DNA of 64,000 bases from Ignavibacteriaceae bacterium (GTDB lineage: Bacteria > Bacteroidota > Ignavibacteria > Ignavibacteriales > Ignavibacteriaceae). The translations under genes were made by a program, and so were the position numbers. How positions within the stretch are numbered: position 1 is the first letter of the stretch; each line of letters starts with the position of its first letter. Positions 18,499-27,379 of the stretch are shown one piece after another. The stretch is from positions 62,001-126,000 of the forward strand of contig WBUK01000003.1 of assembly GCA_008933765.1 (NCBI GenBank). The letters run 5' to 3'. The notes beneath the pieces were generated by a model. That model was not told the origin of the DNA. It was given only the letters and a program-made list of their open reading frames with translations, and searched no databases.

Positions 18499-18634
18499 AT
18501 TCCTAAAAAAAAATAGTTTAACACACAGGTTATACTTATACTGATATAACTAAGTTTCAATAACTGATTTTCAGGCAAACTTCGGTAAAAATCTAAAAAA
18601 TTCTAAAGATTGTCCAAAAAATTCTAAAGAAATT

Positions 18635-20122
18635 CTACGAAAGCTTCTCAGTAAGATAACCCGTCAGTTTAGAGGCATCAACCCGGATTTGCTCCATACT
18701 GTCTCTTTCACGGACGGTAACGGTGTTATCTTCCAGTGTTTGAGTATCAACAGTAATGGCGTAAGGGGTGCCAATCTCGTCCATTCTTCTGTATCTTCTT
18801 CCGATAGCGGCTTTGTCGTCATAGAAAATCTTAAACTTAGGTCTGAGTTCATCTTCAATTTTCTTTGCAAACTCGGGCATACCGTCTTTATTAACCAACG
18901 GAAGAATTGCCGCTTTAACCGGAGCTAATCTCGGATGAAGATGAAGCACGGTTCTTGTGTCGCCGCCGAGATCCTCCTCATCGTAAGCATCCACCAGGAA
19001 CGCCAAAAATGATCTGCTTGCCCCGGCTGAAGTTTCTATTATGTAAGGCAGGTATTTTTCTTTAGTCTCTTCGTCAAAATATTTCAAACCTTTTTTCGAG
19101 TATTGTTCGTGCCTGCCGAGGTCGAAATCGGTTCTGTTATGAATACCCTCAATTTCGCCCCACCCGAATGGGAACTTGTACTCAATATCGGTTGCTTCCT
19201 TTGCATAATGCGCCAGTTTATTAGCCGGGTGATCGTGATACCGTAAATTTTCACTCTTCATTCCAAGTTTCGTAAACCAGTTCATTCTTTCTTCCTTCCA
19301 GTAATCGTAGTATTTTTTATCATCGGAAGGTTTAACGAAATATTGCATTTCCATCTGTTCAAATTCTCTGGTCCGGAAAAGGAAGTAGCGCGTGTTAATC
19401 TCATTACGGAAAGCCTTGCCTATTTGCGCGATTCCGAACGGAATTTTTTGGCGGGAAGCACCCTGAACATTTCCAAAGTTAACAAAAATACCCTGTGCGG
19501 TTTCCGGGCGTAAAAAGATAGCCGAACCCGTCTCTTCAACTGAACCAAGGAAAGTTTTGAACATCAGGTTAAATTTGCGCGCAGGCGTGAACGAACCCGG
19601 TGTTCCGCAAACCGGGCAGTTAAGAGCCGCAATTAACTTTGCTGCCTCGCCTGAATCAAAAAGCTCGGTGATAAAATCGTTCACTTCATCAGGCTTTTCT
19701 GCTATTTTCTTCAGGTTTGCATCGATGGCTTTTTTTATTCCCTCATCTTCTACCGAAGAGAGCAGCGCTTCCAGAATTTTTGTTTTTTTCTTTACTGCTA
19801 TCTGATCAACTAAATAATCAACACGAAAACGGGATTTGCAGTTTTTACAGTCGATCATCGGGTCTGTAAAATTCTCAACATGCCCCGATGCAACCCACAC
19901 TTCCGGCGACATCAGGATAGAGGCATCCACCCCCTCAACATCGTCACGGTAGGTCATAAAACGCCACCATTCGTCCTTAATATTTCGCAACATTTCACTG
20001 CCGAGCGGGCCGTAGTCGTAACATCCATTTAAGCCGCCATATATTTCGCTCGACTGATATACGAAGCCTTTCCTTTTAGATAATGAAATTATTTTCTCAA
20101 GCAGATCATTTTTTCCGTTCAT
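18635..20122 (-). CDS. glyS: Glycyl-tRNA synthetase (eukaryote/archaeal-type, single chain)
   Basis: Charges tRNA-Gly. The 495-residue class II enzyme begins with ISLSKRKGFVYQSSEIYGG followed by NGCYDYGPLGSEMLRN, and shows the motif 2 region FGIAQIGKAFRNEINTR with FRTREFEQMEMQYF, and the motif 3 region EDLGGDTRTVLHLHPRLAP. The C-terminal anticodon-binding domain (about 395-495) is present. A zinc-ribbon-like insert has CKNCKSRF and CPVCGTPG pairs. It is the homodimeric alpha2 form, not the alpha2-beta2 GlyQ/GlyS form. It is divergent from the kinase gene at 20283. Confidence 0.97.
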   Translation of the reverse strand: MNGKNDLLEKIISLSKRKGFVYQSSEIYGGLNGCYDYGPLGSEMLRNIKDEWWRFMTYRDDVEGVDASILMSPEVWVASGHVENFTDPMIDCKNCKSRFRVDYLVDQIAVKKKTKILEALLSSVEDEGIKKAIDANLKKIAEKPDEVNDFITELFDSGEAAKLIAALNCPVCGTPGSFTPARKFNLMFKTFLGSVEETGSAIFLRPETAQGIFVNFGNVQGASRQKIPFGIAQIGKAFRNEINTRYFLFRTREFEQMEMQYFVKPSDDKKYYDYWKEERMNWFTKLGMKSENLRYHDHPANKLAHYAKEATDIEYKFPFGWGEIEGIHNRTDFDLGRHEQYSKKGLKYFDEETKEKYLPYIIETSAGASRSFLAFLVDAYDEEDLGGDTRTVLHLHPRLAPVKAAILPLVNKDGMPEFAKKIEDELRPKFKIFYDDKAAIGRRYRRMDEIGTPYAITVDTQTLEDNTVTVRERDSMEQIRVDASKLTGYLTEKLS

Positions 20123-20200
20123 TTAGGCATTTTCCTACGAGTGTTAAAAATTAAAAATTCACAATCTTAAATATAACCATTCGTTTTGAGTCTTATGCGT

Positions 20201-20240
20201 CTTATTCGTTCGGATAAGCCCTTTATTTTTCGTATTTTTG
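20201..20240 (+). promoter_or_regulatory. Putative promoter and operator of the PAS kinase gene
   Basis: TATTTTTG at 20233-20240 matches TAnnTTTG and would start transcription near 20247, 36 bases before the TTG start. The -33 region is overlaid by a near-perfect dyad CTTATTCG-TT-CGGATAAG at 20201-20218 (one mismatch), a good place for a repressor or activator. No protein is known to bind it. Confidence 0.45.
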
Positions 20241-20282
20241 TATCTATTCTTCTTTGTTTTGGGCAATTAACTGTTTACTTTA

Positions 20283-21692
20283 TTGGATCTCTCACTTTTT
20301 AATCTGTTAGACGATTTCTATTTCCTTTTGGATACAAAGGGTAATATACTCTTTGCCAACGATGCCGTCTTCAATAAACTCGGCTTCAACCGGCAGGATT
20401 TGAAAGAACTGGATTCAATTTTAAGCCCTGAATCTATTCTGAAAATTGAACATTCTCTCATTACATGCGGCTCTTCCGGGGAAAAAACCCAAACGGAGTG
20501 CAGAATTACAAATGCTGCAAAAAATGATATTATCGAGTGCCGAGCCACTTTCAATTCGGTGAGCAATGGTGAAGTTCTGCTGCAACTAAGGGATATTACT
20601 CAAACAAAAAAGGATAAACTGAACCTTACCCGGTTTAAATATATTGCCGACCATACCATGAATGCGCTTCAAATAACCGACCTTACCGGGAGAATGATTT
20701 ATGTGAATCCGGCATATTCAGCCGAAAGTGGGTTCGACAGGGATGAACTGATTGGCTTAAATCCCAAAGTGTTTGGCAGCGGTAAACTCCCCGCAAGCCA
20801 CTGGGAAGATGTCTGGAAAACTATTTCTGCCGGTAAAACCTGGATCGGGGAGGTGGAAAACAGAAGAAAAAACGGCGAAATCTTCTATTCTCAACTCCAA
20901 ATCACCCCTATGTCAGATGAAAACGGGAACCCAATTGGTTATTTTGGGATTCATCGTGATCTGGCGGATAAAAGAAATTTAGAAAAGCAGTTGATTCATA
21001 CTCAGAAAATGGAATCGATCGGCACGCTCGCTGCCGGTGTTGCACACGAAGTGGGTAACCCGCTGGCTTCAATCTCAGCTTTGGCGCAGATTATTCAACG
21101 CTCTACTGAAGATGGGTTTATTATTGAAAAATTGGAACTGATAAGAAAACAGATAACCAGAATTTCAAAAATCATTCGGGACCTTGTTGATTTTTCGCGC
21201 CCAAGTAACTACGAACTTAAATCAACCGACATCGGGCTGGCGCTCAGGGAAGCTATCGAGATTGTTATGGTCGGGAAAAAAGCAAAAGACATCTCTTTTA
21301 ATTTTAACTATATTGACGGATTTGTAATTCCGTTAGTTTCCGACCAGATTCAGCAGGTTTTTGTCAATATTCTTATTAATGCGATTGATGCACTAACCGA
21401 AATGAAAGAAAAATTCCCCGACCATAAAGGTAAGATTTCGGCGGAAACTTTTGTTGAAGGCAGTTATTTAGTGGTTGAGTTAACCGATAATGGGCCCGGC
21501 ATACCCGCAGATAAGCATGCAAAGATTTTTGAGCCTTTTTTTACTACTAAAGCCGTTGGAAAAGGTACAGGACTGGGGCTTTGGGTGAGCTACGGCATTG
21601 TTAAAAGTTTCCAGGGCGAAATTAAAGTTGAAAGTAAACCGGGGAAAGGGACTACTTTCAAGATTTCCCTACCACTAAACCCTATTTACTAA
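20283..21692 (+). CDS. PAS-domain sensor histidine kinase
   Basis: Cytoplasmic sensor kinase of 469 residues with no membrane span. Two PAS domains (about 5-105 and 115-235; the second has [13 protein letters not shown] at its end) are followed by HisKA with the phospho-acceptor H255 ([18 protein letters not shown]) and a HATPase domain with N box [16 protein letters not shown]1 DNGPGIP and G2 [22 protein letters not shown]. This layout is typical of NtrB-like kinases that pair with sigma-54 activators; the partner is the regulator 18 bp downstream. The start is TTG 20283, as no ATG lies between it and the preceding in-frame stop. The signal is unknown. Confidence 0.9.
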   Translation: MDLSLFNLLDDFYFLLDTKGNILFANDAVFNKLGFNRQDLKELDSILSPESILKIEHSLITCGSSGEKTQTECRITNAAKNDIIECRATFNSVSNGEVLLQLRDITQTKKDKLNLTRFKYIADHTMNALQITDLTGRMIYVNPAYSAESGFDRDELIGLNPKVFGSGKLPASHWEDVWKTISAGKTWIGEVENRRKNGEIFYSQLQITPMSDENGNPIGYFGIHRDLADKRNLEKQLIHTQKMESIGTLAAGVAHEVGNPLASISALAQIIQRSTEDGFIIEKLELIRKQITRISKIIRDLVDFSRPSNYELKSTDIGLALREAIEIVMVGKKAKDISFNFNYIDGFVIPLVSDQIQQVFVNILINAIDALTEMKEKFPDHKGKISAETFVEGSYLVVELTDNGPGIPADKHAKIFEPFFTTKAVGKGTGLGLWVSYGIVKSFQGEIKVESKPGKGTTFKISLPLNPIY

Positions 21693-21710
21693 GGCAATAC
21701 GGAGTTTTTA

Positions 21711-23066
21711 ATGGATAAAAAAATACTTGTTGTTGACGATGAAGAGATCATTAGGGAATCTATAACTTTCATTCTGCAAAAAGAGGGGTATCAGGTATCC
21801 GGCGCTGTTAATGGTGCCGAAGCCTATGATATGGTTATGAATGAACCGTTTGATTTGGTGATTACCGACATCGAAATGCCCGAAATGAAAGGGATTGAGC
21901 TTTTAGAAAAAATTGTTAAACTTGATTCGCGTATTGCGGTAATGATTATTACTGCTTATGGTTCACTCGAAACTGCAATTCGGGCTCTTCGTGCCGGTGC
22001 CGGTGATTATCTGTTGAAACCGCTCGATTTTGATGAGTTGAGTGTGAAAGTGGCGAAAACCTTTCAGTTGAAAGAACTGATAATCGAAAATCAGATGCTG
22101 AAACAGGAACTGCACGCTCAGTACGATTATTCCAATATAATCGGGCAAAGCAAGAAGATGCAAGACATCTTCAAAATGATTCAATCTGTTTCACAAACCG
22201 ATTCAACCGTACTGATAACCGGTAACAGTGGCACTGGAAAGGAACTTGTGGCAAAAGCGCTGCACTTCAACAGTAGCCGAAAAAATAAACCTTTTATTGC
22301 CGTGAACTGTGGCGCCATTTCGGAAACTTTGATTGAAAGTGAACTCTTCGGGCACAAAAAAGGCTCGTTCACAGGAGCAACCTACGACAAAGAAGGTTTT
22401 ATTAAGGCTGCCGACGAGGGAACTCTTTTCCTTGATGAAGTAAGCGAAATGCCGATGAACCTCCAGGTTAAACTGCTGAGAGTGCTGCAAGAAAGAGAGT
22501 TTATTCCCGTGGGGGATACTACACCGATTAAAATTGACATCAGATTTATTGCCTCTACTAACAGAAACCTTTCTGAAGAGATTGAAAAAGGTAAGTTTAG
22601 AGAAGACCTTTATTACAGGCTTAATGTTGTGGAAATTAAGTTACCTTCGCTCGCCGACAGGAAAAGTGACATACCACTGCTGGCTGACCACTTTCTGAAA
22701 ATTTACAGAATGCAGATGAATAAAGATATTAAGGGCTTCGACCACGCTGCTATCAGGGCACTGGTTAACCACTCCTGGAAAGGCGAGGTGAGAGAACTGG
22801 AAAATGTGATTGAAAGAGCTATTATTTTCGCTGAATCTGATTATATTTCGGTTAACGATCTGCCCGAAATTATCAGAGTGCAAAAAGACGCTGCTTTCTC
22901 TGCTTCTTATGGGTCGTTAGATGACTTTTTGAGAAAAGTGGAGCGTGACTTCTTAGTCAAAGTTTTAGATGAGTATGACTATGACAAAGAAAAAGTTGCC
23001 AAATTGCTCAATCTCGGGCTTTCTACTCTTTACAGAAAAATTAAAGACTTAGATATCGAGGTTTGA
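21711..23066 (+). CDS. Sigma-54-dependent response regulator, NtrC family
   Basis: Activates sigma-54 promoters when phosphorylated. The 451-residue protein has a receiver domain (1-120; phospho-acceptor D53 in VITDIEMPEM), an AAA+ domain (about 140-380) with Walker A GNSGTGKE, the sigma-54 contact loop GSFTGA (a common variant of GAFTGA) and Walker B TLFLDEVSEMP, and a C-terminal Fis-type helix-turn-helix (YDYDKEKVAKLLNLGLSTLYRKIKDL). GGAG lies six bases before ATG. It forms an operon with the kinase upstream, and a sigma-54-like promoter at 44788-44803 is a possible target. Confidence 0.96.
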   Translation: MDKKILVVDDEEIIRESITFILQKEGYQVSGAVNGAEAYDMVMNEPFDLVITDIEMPEMKGIELLEKIVKLDSRIAVMIITAYGSLETAIRALRAGAGDYLLKPLDFDELSVKVAKTFQLKELIIENQMLKQELHAQYDYSNIIGQSKKMQDIFKMIQSVSQTDSTVLITGNSGTGKELVAKALHFNSSRKNKPFIAVNCGAISETLIESELFGHKKGSFTGATYDKEGFIKAADEGTLFLDEVSEMPMNLQVKLLRVLQEREFIPVGDTTPIKIDIRFIASTNRNLSEEIEKGKFREDLYYRLNVVEIKLPSLADRKSDIPLLADHFLKIYRMQMNKDIKGFDHAAIRALVNHSWKGEVRELENVIERAIIFAESDYISVNDLPEIIRVQKDAAFSASYGSLDDFLRKVERDFLVKVLDEYDYDKEKVAKLLNLGLSTLYRKIKDLDIEV

Positions 23067-23090
23067 TTTTTTTTGTAATTTAAATCAAAC
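23061..23090 (+). terminator. Terminator overlapping the regulator stop
   Basis: GTTTGATTT and AAATCAAAC pair across a 12-base T-rich loop, starting inside the last codons of the response regulator; a T-rich run (TTTCTTTATTATTTTTTT) follows. It should end the kinase-regulator transcript. Confidence 0.6.
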
Positions 23091-23110
23091 TTTCTTTATT
23101 ATTTTTTTAT

Positions 23111-23118
23111 TAAGTTTG
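23111..23118 (+). promoter_or_regulatory. Predicted -7 element for MBL-fold gene
   Basis: TAAGTTTG matches TAnnTTTG; transcription would start near 23125, 19 bases before the ATG at 23144. The -33 word is poor (TTTC, with 16-base spacing). Confidence 0.4.
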
Positions 23119-23143
23119 TCAATCACTTAATAATCGGGTTGTA

Positions 23144-24088
23144 ATGCTGATCAGACTTTGGGGTGTCCGGGGCTCTATCCCCACACCATCAACAACGAAA
23201 CTCTACCGCCAGAAGTTGAGCAAAGTGCTTCGGCTTGCGAGCGAGAAAAAATTCGAGACCGATTCGGATATTAATGAGTTTATTGAATCCCTCGATCCGG
23301 CGCTTAATAGTGTTATCGGCGGTAATACGCCTTGTGTGGAAGTGCTTGCCGGTGATACAAGATTGGTCTTCGATATGGGGTCAGGTATGCGACCACTCGG
23401 TAATTTTCTGCTGGATTCTAAAGACCCTAATACCGAAATGCATGTCTTTATCAGTCATACTCATTGGGATCATATCCAGGGGTGGGTCTTCTTTAAACCG
23501 GGTTTCATTCCTTCGTATAAAATGAACTTCTATAGCCCACATGGGAATTTTGAGCAGCGGCTTAATGCGCAGCAGGATTTTCGGTTCTTCCCTGTGCCGC
23601 TGAATTTCATGGCTTCGCATAAGGAATTTCACGATTTCACTCCTGAATCTTCAGTTGTTATTAACGGCATAAAAATTTCCAATACGGAATTACATCATCC
23701 CGGTAAATCTTACGGTTACAGAGTGGAATACGGCGGCAAAGTTTTTGTGTATGCTACGGATTCAGAATACAATAATTTTAATACAAAACGATATGAACGC
23801 CTGGTTGATTTTTTTAAAGATGCTGATGCTTTAATTTTTGACGCTCAATACTCGTTCGACCAGGAAATCCAACGGATCGACTGGGGGCACTCTTCTGCTT
23901 TTGCCGGCGTGGACCTGGCTATTCAGGCAAATGTTAAAGAACTTATTCTGTTCCACCATGACCCGGATAATACCGACTTCCAAATACTGAGCCTTTACGA
24001 TCTCTCGATAAAATATCTGGCTGATAATTATCCGCAGAACAACCTTACAGTTACTGTGGCAAGAGAAGGCGCTGAATTTAATCTCTGA
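23144..24088 (+). CDS. MBL-fold metallohydrolase
   Basis: A 314-residue soluble protein of the metallo-beta-lactamase fold. It opens with MLIRLWGVRGSIPTPS and has the metal motif ISHTHWDHIQGWVFF, then a distal histidine in LHHPGKSYGYRVEY, an acidic FVYATDSEYN and ILFHHDPDNTD near the end. Together these fit the GVRGS-type group near phosphodiesterases and RNase Z-like proteins. The insert at about 22-55 is Lys/Glu-rich. The substrate is not known. It has its own putative promoter and is separated from the two-component genes by a terminator. Confidence 0.88.
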   Translation: MLIRLWGVRGSIPTPSTTKLYRQKLSKVLRLASEKKFETDSDINEFIESLDPALNSVIGGNTPCVEVLAGDTRLVFDMGSGMRPLGNFLLDSKDPNTEMHVFISHTHWDHIQGWVFFKPGFIPSYKMNFYSPHGNFEQRLNAQQDFRFFPVPLNFMASHKEFHDFTPESSVVINGIKISNTELHHPGKSYGYRVEYGGKVFVYATDSEYNNFNTKRYERLVDFFKDADALIFDAQYSFDQEIQRIDWGHSSAFAGVDLAIQANVKELILFHHDPDNTDFQILSLYDLSIKYLADNYPQNNLTVTVAREGAEFNL

Positions 24089-24187
24089 TTTGATTCAGTT
24101 AATGTTTAGCCCGGCGAATAGGGGCGCTGAATTTTGTTGGTGGTTAGAATCAATCAATGTTTAGCCAGGTGGGTGGGTGCGCTGAAT
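24069..24187 (+). repeat. 55-bp tandem repeat, about 2.2 copies
   Basis: GCGCTGAAT recurs at 24069, 24124 and 24179, exactly 55 bp apart, and AATGTTTAGCC recurs at 24101 and 24156. The first copy contains the last codons of the MBL-fold gene, so the array has grown out of the coding end into the gap. Between copies the sequence differs widely. Confidence 0.7.
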
Positions 24188-24381
24188 CTAATTTGTGATT
24201 AGATACCCGTTTAGGTTTGTTCGGCAAGTGTAGAAGCTGTTTTGAATATGCAAGTCTTTGAAACGGCAATATCTTCCCGCTAATATTCACATAAAAAATC
24301 TTATTTACGAAGAACAAAAAATTCAGAAAAGAATAAAGATTTCACAAAAGAAGTAAGATATTCACAAAAGAACAAAAAAAA

Positions 24382-24400
24382 GGCTGCCTGACAGGCAGCC
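24382..24400. terminator. Bidirectional terminator
   Basis: GGCTGCC-TGACA-GGCAGCC hairpin flanked by an A run on the left and a T run on the right. It lies between two converging transcripts (MBL gene and the motor operon) and can serve both. The remaining gap 24089-24381 holds the 55-bp repeat and an A-rich stretch with repeated TTCACAAAAGAA words, and no gene. Confidence 0.85.
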
Positions 24401-24426
24401 TTTTTTCGGTTTCTACAATATTTTGA

Positions 24427-25836
24427 CTAATAATTTATCCTGAAAATTGGCGAAAATGCCACATAGATAGATTCACGATAGCCGGGAATTGGGTCACTCC
24501 CGAGTGCAGACCCACTGTAGAATTTGAACTCAAACCCAATAGAATTTCTCACCATGAACGAAAGATTCAGGCCATAGTAAAGGTTCATCTCCGAGACATT
24601 AAAATAAACTGTCGGTGCAAACTGATAAGCAAAAAGTGCATAATCTTTTGAGAAAATTCCCTGAGCCTGAACATAAAACTTTGTGAGGCTGTTAATTGCC
24701 GGATATTCAGTAAGTATTGACGCTGAAGGATCGAGGTGATATTGTGTTACATCGTAAATACCCACACCAAGTGAAGCTCCAAGGTTTCCAAACGGGCCCA
24801 AGGGGACAAAATTCTTTCTTTCGAATGTAAGATCAACCGTGTTCCGAATCGAATAGATATCTGCAACTTCGTTAACAAATTTAATCTCACCCGGCTCGAA
24901 AGTGTTCATTGTAACTGATCCTTGCAGTTGGATGTCATAGTTCCTCCAGTAATCTCCTATATATTTAAGGAAGTTGCCTTTCACATTGAAATAGAGATTC
25001 TGACCGGTCATGAAGTACCGTCTGCCGTGCGGCACTTCCTTATTTGCAAAAGGAAGAGAAAGCGGAACTCCCATACCAACATCGAAAGAGAATATATCGT
25101 TAGGGCGGTTGTTCAAAATTCTGTCAATATAAGTAACACGCAATCCGGCATTCATTACCGGCGAGTACCATCCCGGTATTGTTATCTTATCGTTACCCCA
25201 TTCACCAAAAGCAGAAATCAGATACTTGTTTTTATCGTTCGTTGTAAAATTGTAAAAAGTAAGATATGGTGAAAGTAAACTGAAATTTATATCGAATTTA
25301 TATAAAAGTTTTTCATCATAATACGATTTTGTTACATCGTTGAAGGCGTACCGTTGTGCTTTCAGCAGTTCGTAGTTTTCTTTACCAACCACATCCTGAA
25401 TCCGCACATAATCTTCCACGGGATCGAAAAAATAATCGAGAGAATCGGGGGATTTCTGCAATCTGTCTTCCGAATAAAATCTGAAATTGTTTATTTCGTC
25501 GTCGTAAAAGCGCTTCCTTAGGTCGATGAACACTTCACCGTTATAAATATCTTCAACTTTTTGTTTAACAAAGTCAAGTTTCGGCTTTTTGCCGTCTAAA
25601 CGGAGAGCATTATTAACAAGAAATTTGTTAAAAACTGCACGAACCAGAACCGGATCGATTACAATCCACTTTTCACGAAGGTCATTAAATGCTGAGGTGT
25701 TATACTCAAGATTACGATAAATCTGATCCAGCACTTCCAATTTATGTTCATCTGTTACGCTGTTTTGAGCATACAGATTAAAAGACGCAGGAACAATCAG
25801 CAGTGCAAAAAGGAAAATTTTTATCTTAGAAACCAT
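24427..25836 (-). CDS. Predicted outer-membrane barrel protein B2, motor operon
   Basis: A 469-residue exported protein, paralogous to the B1 protein at 27380-28771. It has a signal peptide (about 1-23, ending NLYAQ), an N-terminal charged domain of about 150 residues with VRAVFNKFLVNNALRLDG and KRFYDDEINNFRFYSED, then a region rich in alternating aromatic/polar strands (SPYLTFYNFTTNDKNKYLIS, SAFGEWGNDKITIPGWYS) and a final aromatic residue in FSPIFRINY, as expected for a barrel inserted by the BAM complex. It overlaps the A2 stop by 11 bp. I do not recognise the family. It is the last gene of the operon, just before the 24382 terminator. Confidence 0.8.
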   Translation of the reverse strand: MVSKIKIFLFALLIVPASFNLYAQNSVTDEHKLEVLDQIYRNLEYNTSAFNDLREKWIVIDPVLVRAVFNKFLVNNALRLDGKKPKLDFVKQKVEDIYNGEVFIDLRKRFYDDEINNFRFYSEDRLQKSPDSLDYFFDPVEDYVRIQDVVGKENYELLKAQRYAFNDVTKSYYDEKLLYKFDINFSLLSPYLTFYNFTTNDKNKYLISAFGEWGNDKITIPGWYSPVMNAGLRVTYIDRILNNRPNDIFSFDVGMGVPLSLPFANKEVPHGRRYFMTGQNLYFNVKGNFLKYIGDYWRNYDIQLQGSVTMNTFEPGEIKFVNEVADIYSIRNTVDLTFERKNFVPLGPFGNLGASLGVGIYDVTQYHLDPSASILTEYPAINSLTKFYVQAQGIFSKDYALFAYQFAPTVYFNVSEMNLYYGLNLSFMVRNSIGFEFKFYSGSALGSDPIPGYRESIYVAFSPIFRINY

Positions 25837-27319
25837 ATCTGTACCTCAGCTGAACGAATGATTGTGAACTTTTACTCTCCCATGTTTCCGGTTCACGAAA
25901 TAATGAGGCAGTAATGCTCGAAAATTCGACTCGGAAATCGTGCCCGCCGGAAAGTTCCAACAATTTAAGCCATACTTTTGCCGTAATATGGCTGTCGAAA
26001 TAGCGTGCGTCAACCCCAAGAAATTCAACTTCATTAGGGACGAAGTTCACTGAAAGCGCAACAACCGGCTGAATAACATCTTTCATCTTTTTCCTTAGGG
26101 TGGTTCCCTGCGAATAATCCGCTTCAATTACATCGAAGCCGCCAACTCCTAAATCCATTTTATAACGAATAGCCCTTTTGTCTGAGTTGTTCCAGAAGAA
26201 AGACATTGTCGATTCCCACTGTGTAAAAGTGAAGTAAGCTTTTCCACCGATGGGATAGAAAGGATCATCAAATTTCTCGGGCCCATAAGCGAAATAAAGG
26301 TTCAAAAACGGCATGCCCATAATTCCGGTGGTTTTAGCGTCAACAATAAACGCACTGCCCACATTCAGATTTATAGGGTCTCCGATAATTATGGGAATAT
26401 CACTTAAGAAAGAGCGCATATCCAGACGAAATCTTCCCATCAGTTTAGCATCAATCATAAGATCCGTCATCGGGTCAACAGTTGTACCGGCAACATTAAC
26501 CAATGCCCTTACACCTGCGGTAACAGTTTGCGAGCGCCATGGAAGCACATTTACAACTGGTGTGTTTGTGTTTGCTTCAACCCCAATCAATCCAAATCCG
26601 TAATCCATAACCGGATGGAAAAAACTAAGTGCTGAAAGCGAGGCATCTATTGCCATCGTAGGTGCCGCAGCACCGGCAGGCTGTTGCGAACCTCTGCCCC
26701 GTCCTCCACCTGTGGTTTTCTGCTCTTGTATTTTCGGGTAACGATGCAAACCGTTGGTTTTTTGAAAGGATATAAAATCTAAGTTATTGTCGGATGACAT
26801 CCCTCTGATTATTTTTTCCTTCTCCCGTGTATCTATACCAAGCAAAGAAACGGGTTGGTTATCAGCTAATTGAGCATTCACAAAAGAGACTAACTGCGTG
26901 TAAACAGGGCTGCCTTGAAAGTAAAGCTCCTGTAAATCCTTAAACTTAACGGCTAAGTTCGTGTCAGGCCCACCCGCAATGTTAGTTCCAAATATATTAC
27001 CGTCTGATTCAGGCAAACCGACCTCCAAAATGTAGAGAAGCACGATCGAGTCGTTTTCTAAATCGGGGTATTTAAAAACGATACGATAATTGTAGTCACC
27101 ATTAGACTTAAAATTAAAAGTGCCTCTACCATCAGTTAAAGGAACCGCCGGAAGAAGGCTCGCCATTTTAGCATCCGGAGTGAAATCAAAAGCGTAAATA
27201 TCCAGATAGTTTTTATCGATTAAAAGCTTCCTTTCAATTATCCTATACATTTCATCAGTGGTTTGAGCGAAAACACTTAAAGATATGAAAGTTAGTACAG
27301 AAAGTAAAAATTTAGTCAT
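25826..27319 (-). CDS. Predicted outer-membrane barrel protein A2, motor operon
   Basis: A 497-residue exported protein (signal peptide 1-18, ending SVFAQ), paralogous to A1 at 28796-30346. Shared features: an N-terminal half with NIFGTNIAGGPD and FKDLQEL; a Gly/Ala/Gln-rich linker at about 210-220 (GGGRGRGSQQPAGAAAP); and a C-terminal half of amphipathic strands with VWLKLLELSGGHDFR and the last residues FVQLRYRYGF. The terminal Phe and strand pattern point to an outer-membrane barrel. The gene starts 28 bp after the operon-internal hairpin and overlaps the next gene by 11 bp. Function unknown. Confidence 0.8.
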   Translation of the reverse strand: MTKFLLSVLTFISLSVFAQTTDEMYRIIERKLLIDKNYLDIYAFDFTPDAKMASLLPAVPLTDGRGTFNFKSNGDYNYRIVFKYPDLENDSIVLLYILEVGLPESDGNIFGTNIAGGPDTNLAVKFKDLQELYFQGSPVYTQLVSFVNAQLADNQPVSLLGIDTREKEKIIRGMSSDNNLDFISFQKTNGLHRYPKIQEQKTTGGGRGRGSQQPAGAAAPTMAIDASLSALSFFHPVMDYGFGLIGVEANTNTPVVNVLPWRSQTVTAGVRALVNVAGTTVDPMTDLMIDAKLMGRFRLDMRSFLSDIPIIIGDPINLNVGSAFIVDAKTTGIMGMPFLNLYFAYGPEKFDDPFYPIGGKAYFTFTQWESTMSFFWNNSDKRAIRYKMDLGVGGFDVIEADYSQGTTLRKKMKDVIQPVVALSVNFVPNEVEFLGVDARYFDSHITAKVWLKLLELSGGHDFRVEFSSITASLFREPETWESKSSQSFVQLRYRYGF

Positions 27320-27346
27320 GTTTCTGTCTTTGATTAGGAAAGAAAA

Positions 27347-27369
27347 CCCGGTGCCCTGCCGGCACCGGG
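27347..27369 (-). terminator. Attenuator-like hairpin between pair 1 and pair 2
   Basis: On the minus strand CCCGGTGCC-GGCAG-GGCACCGGG is followed by TTTTCTTT. It lies in the 60-bp gap between the B1 stop and the A2 start, the largest gap in the operon. It could lower expression of the second barrel pair. Confidence 0.75.
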
Positions 27370-27379
27370 GTAATGAATT

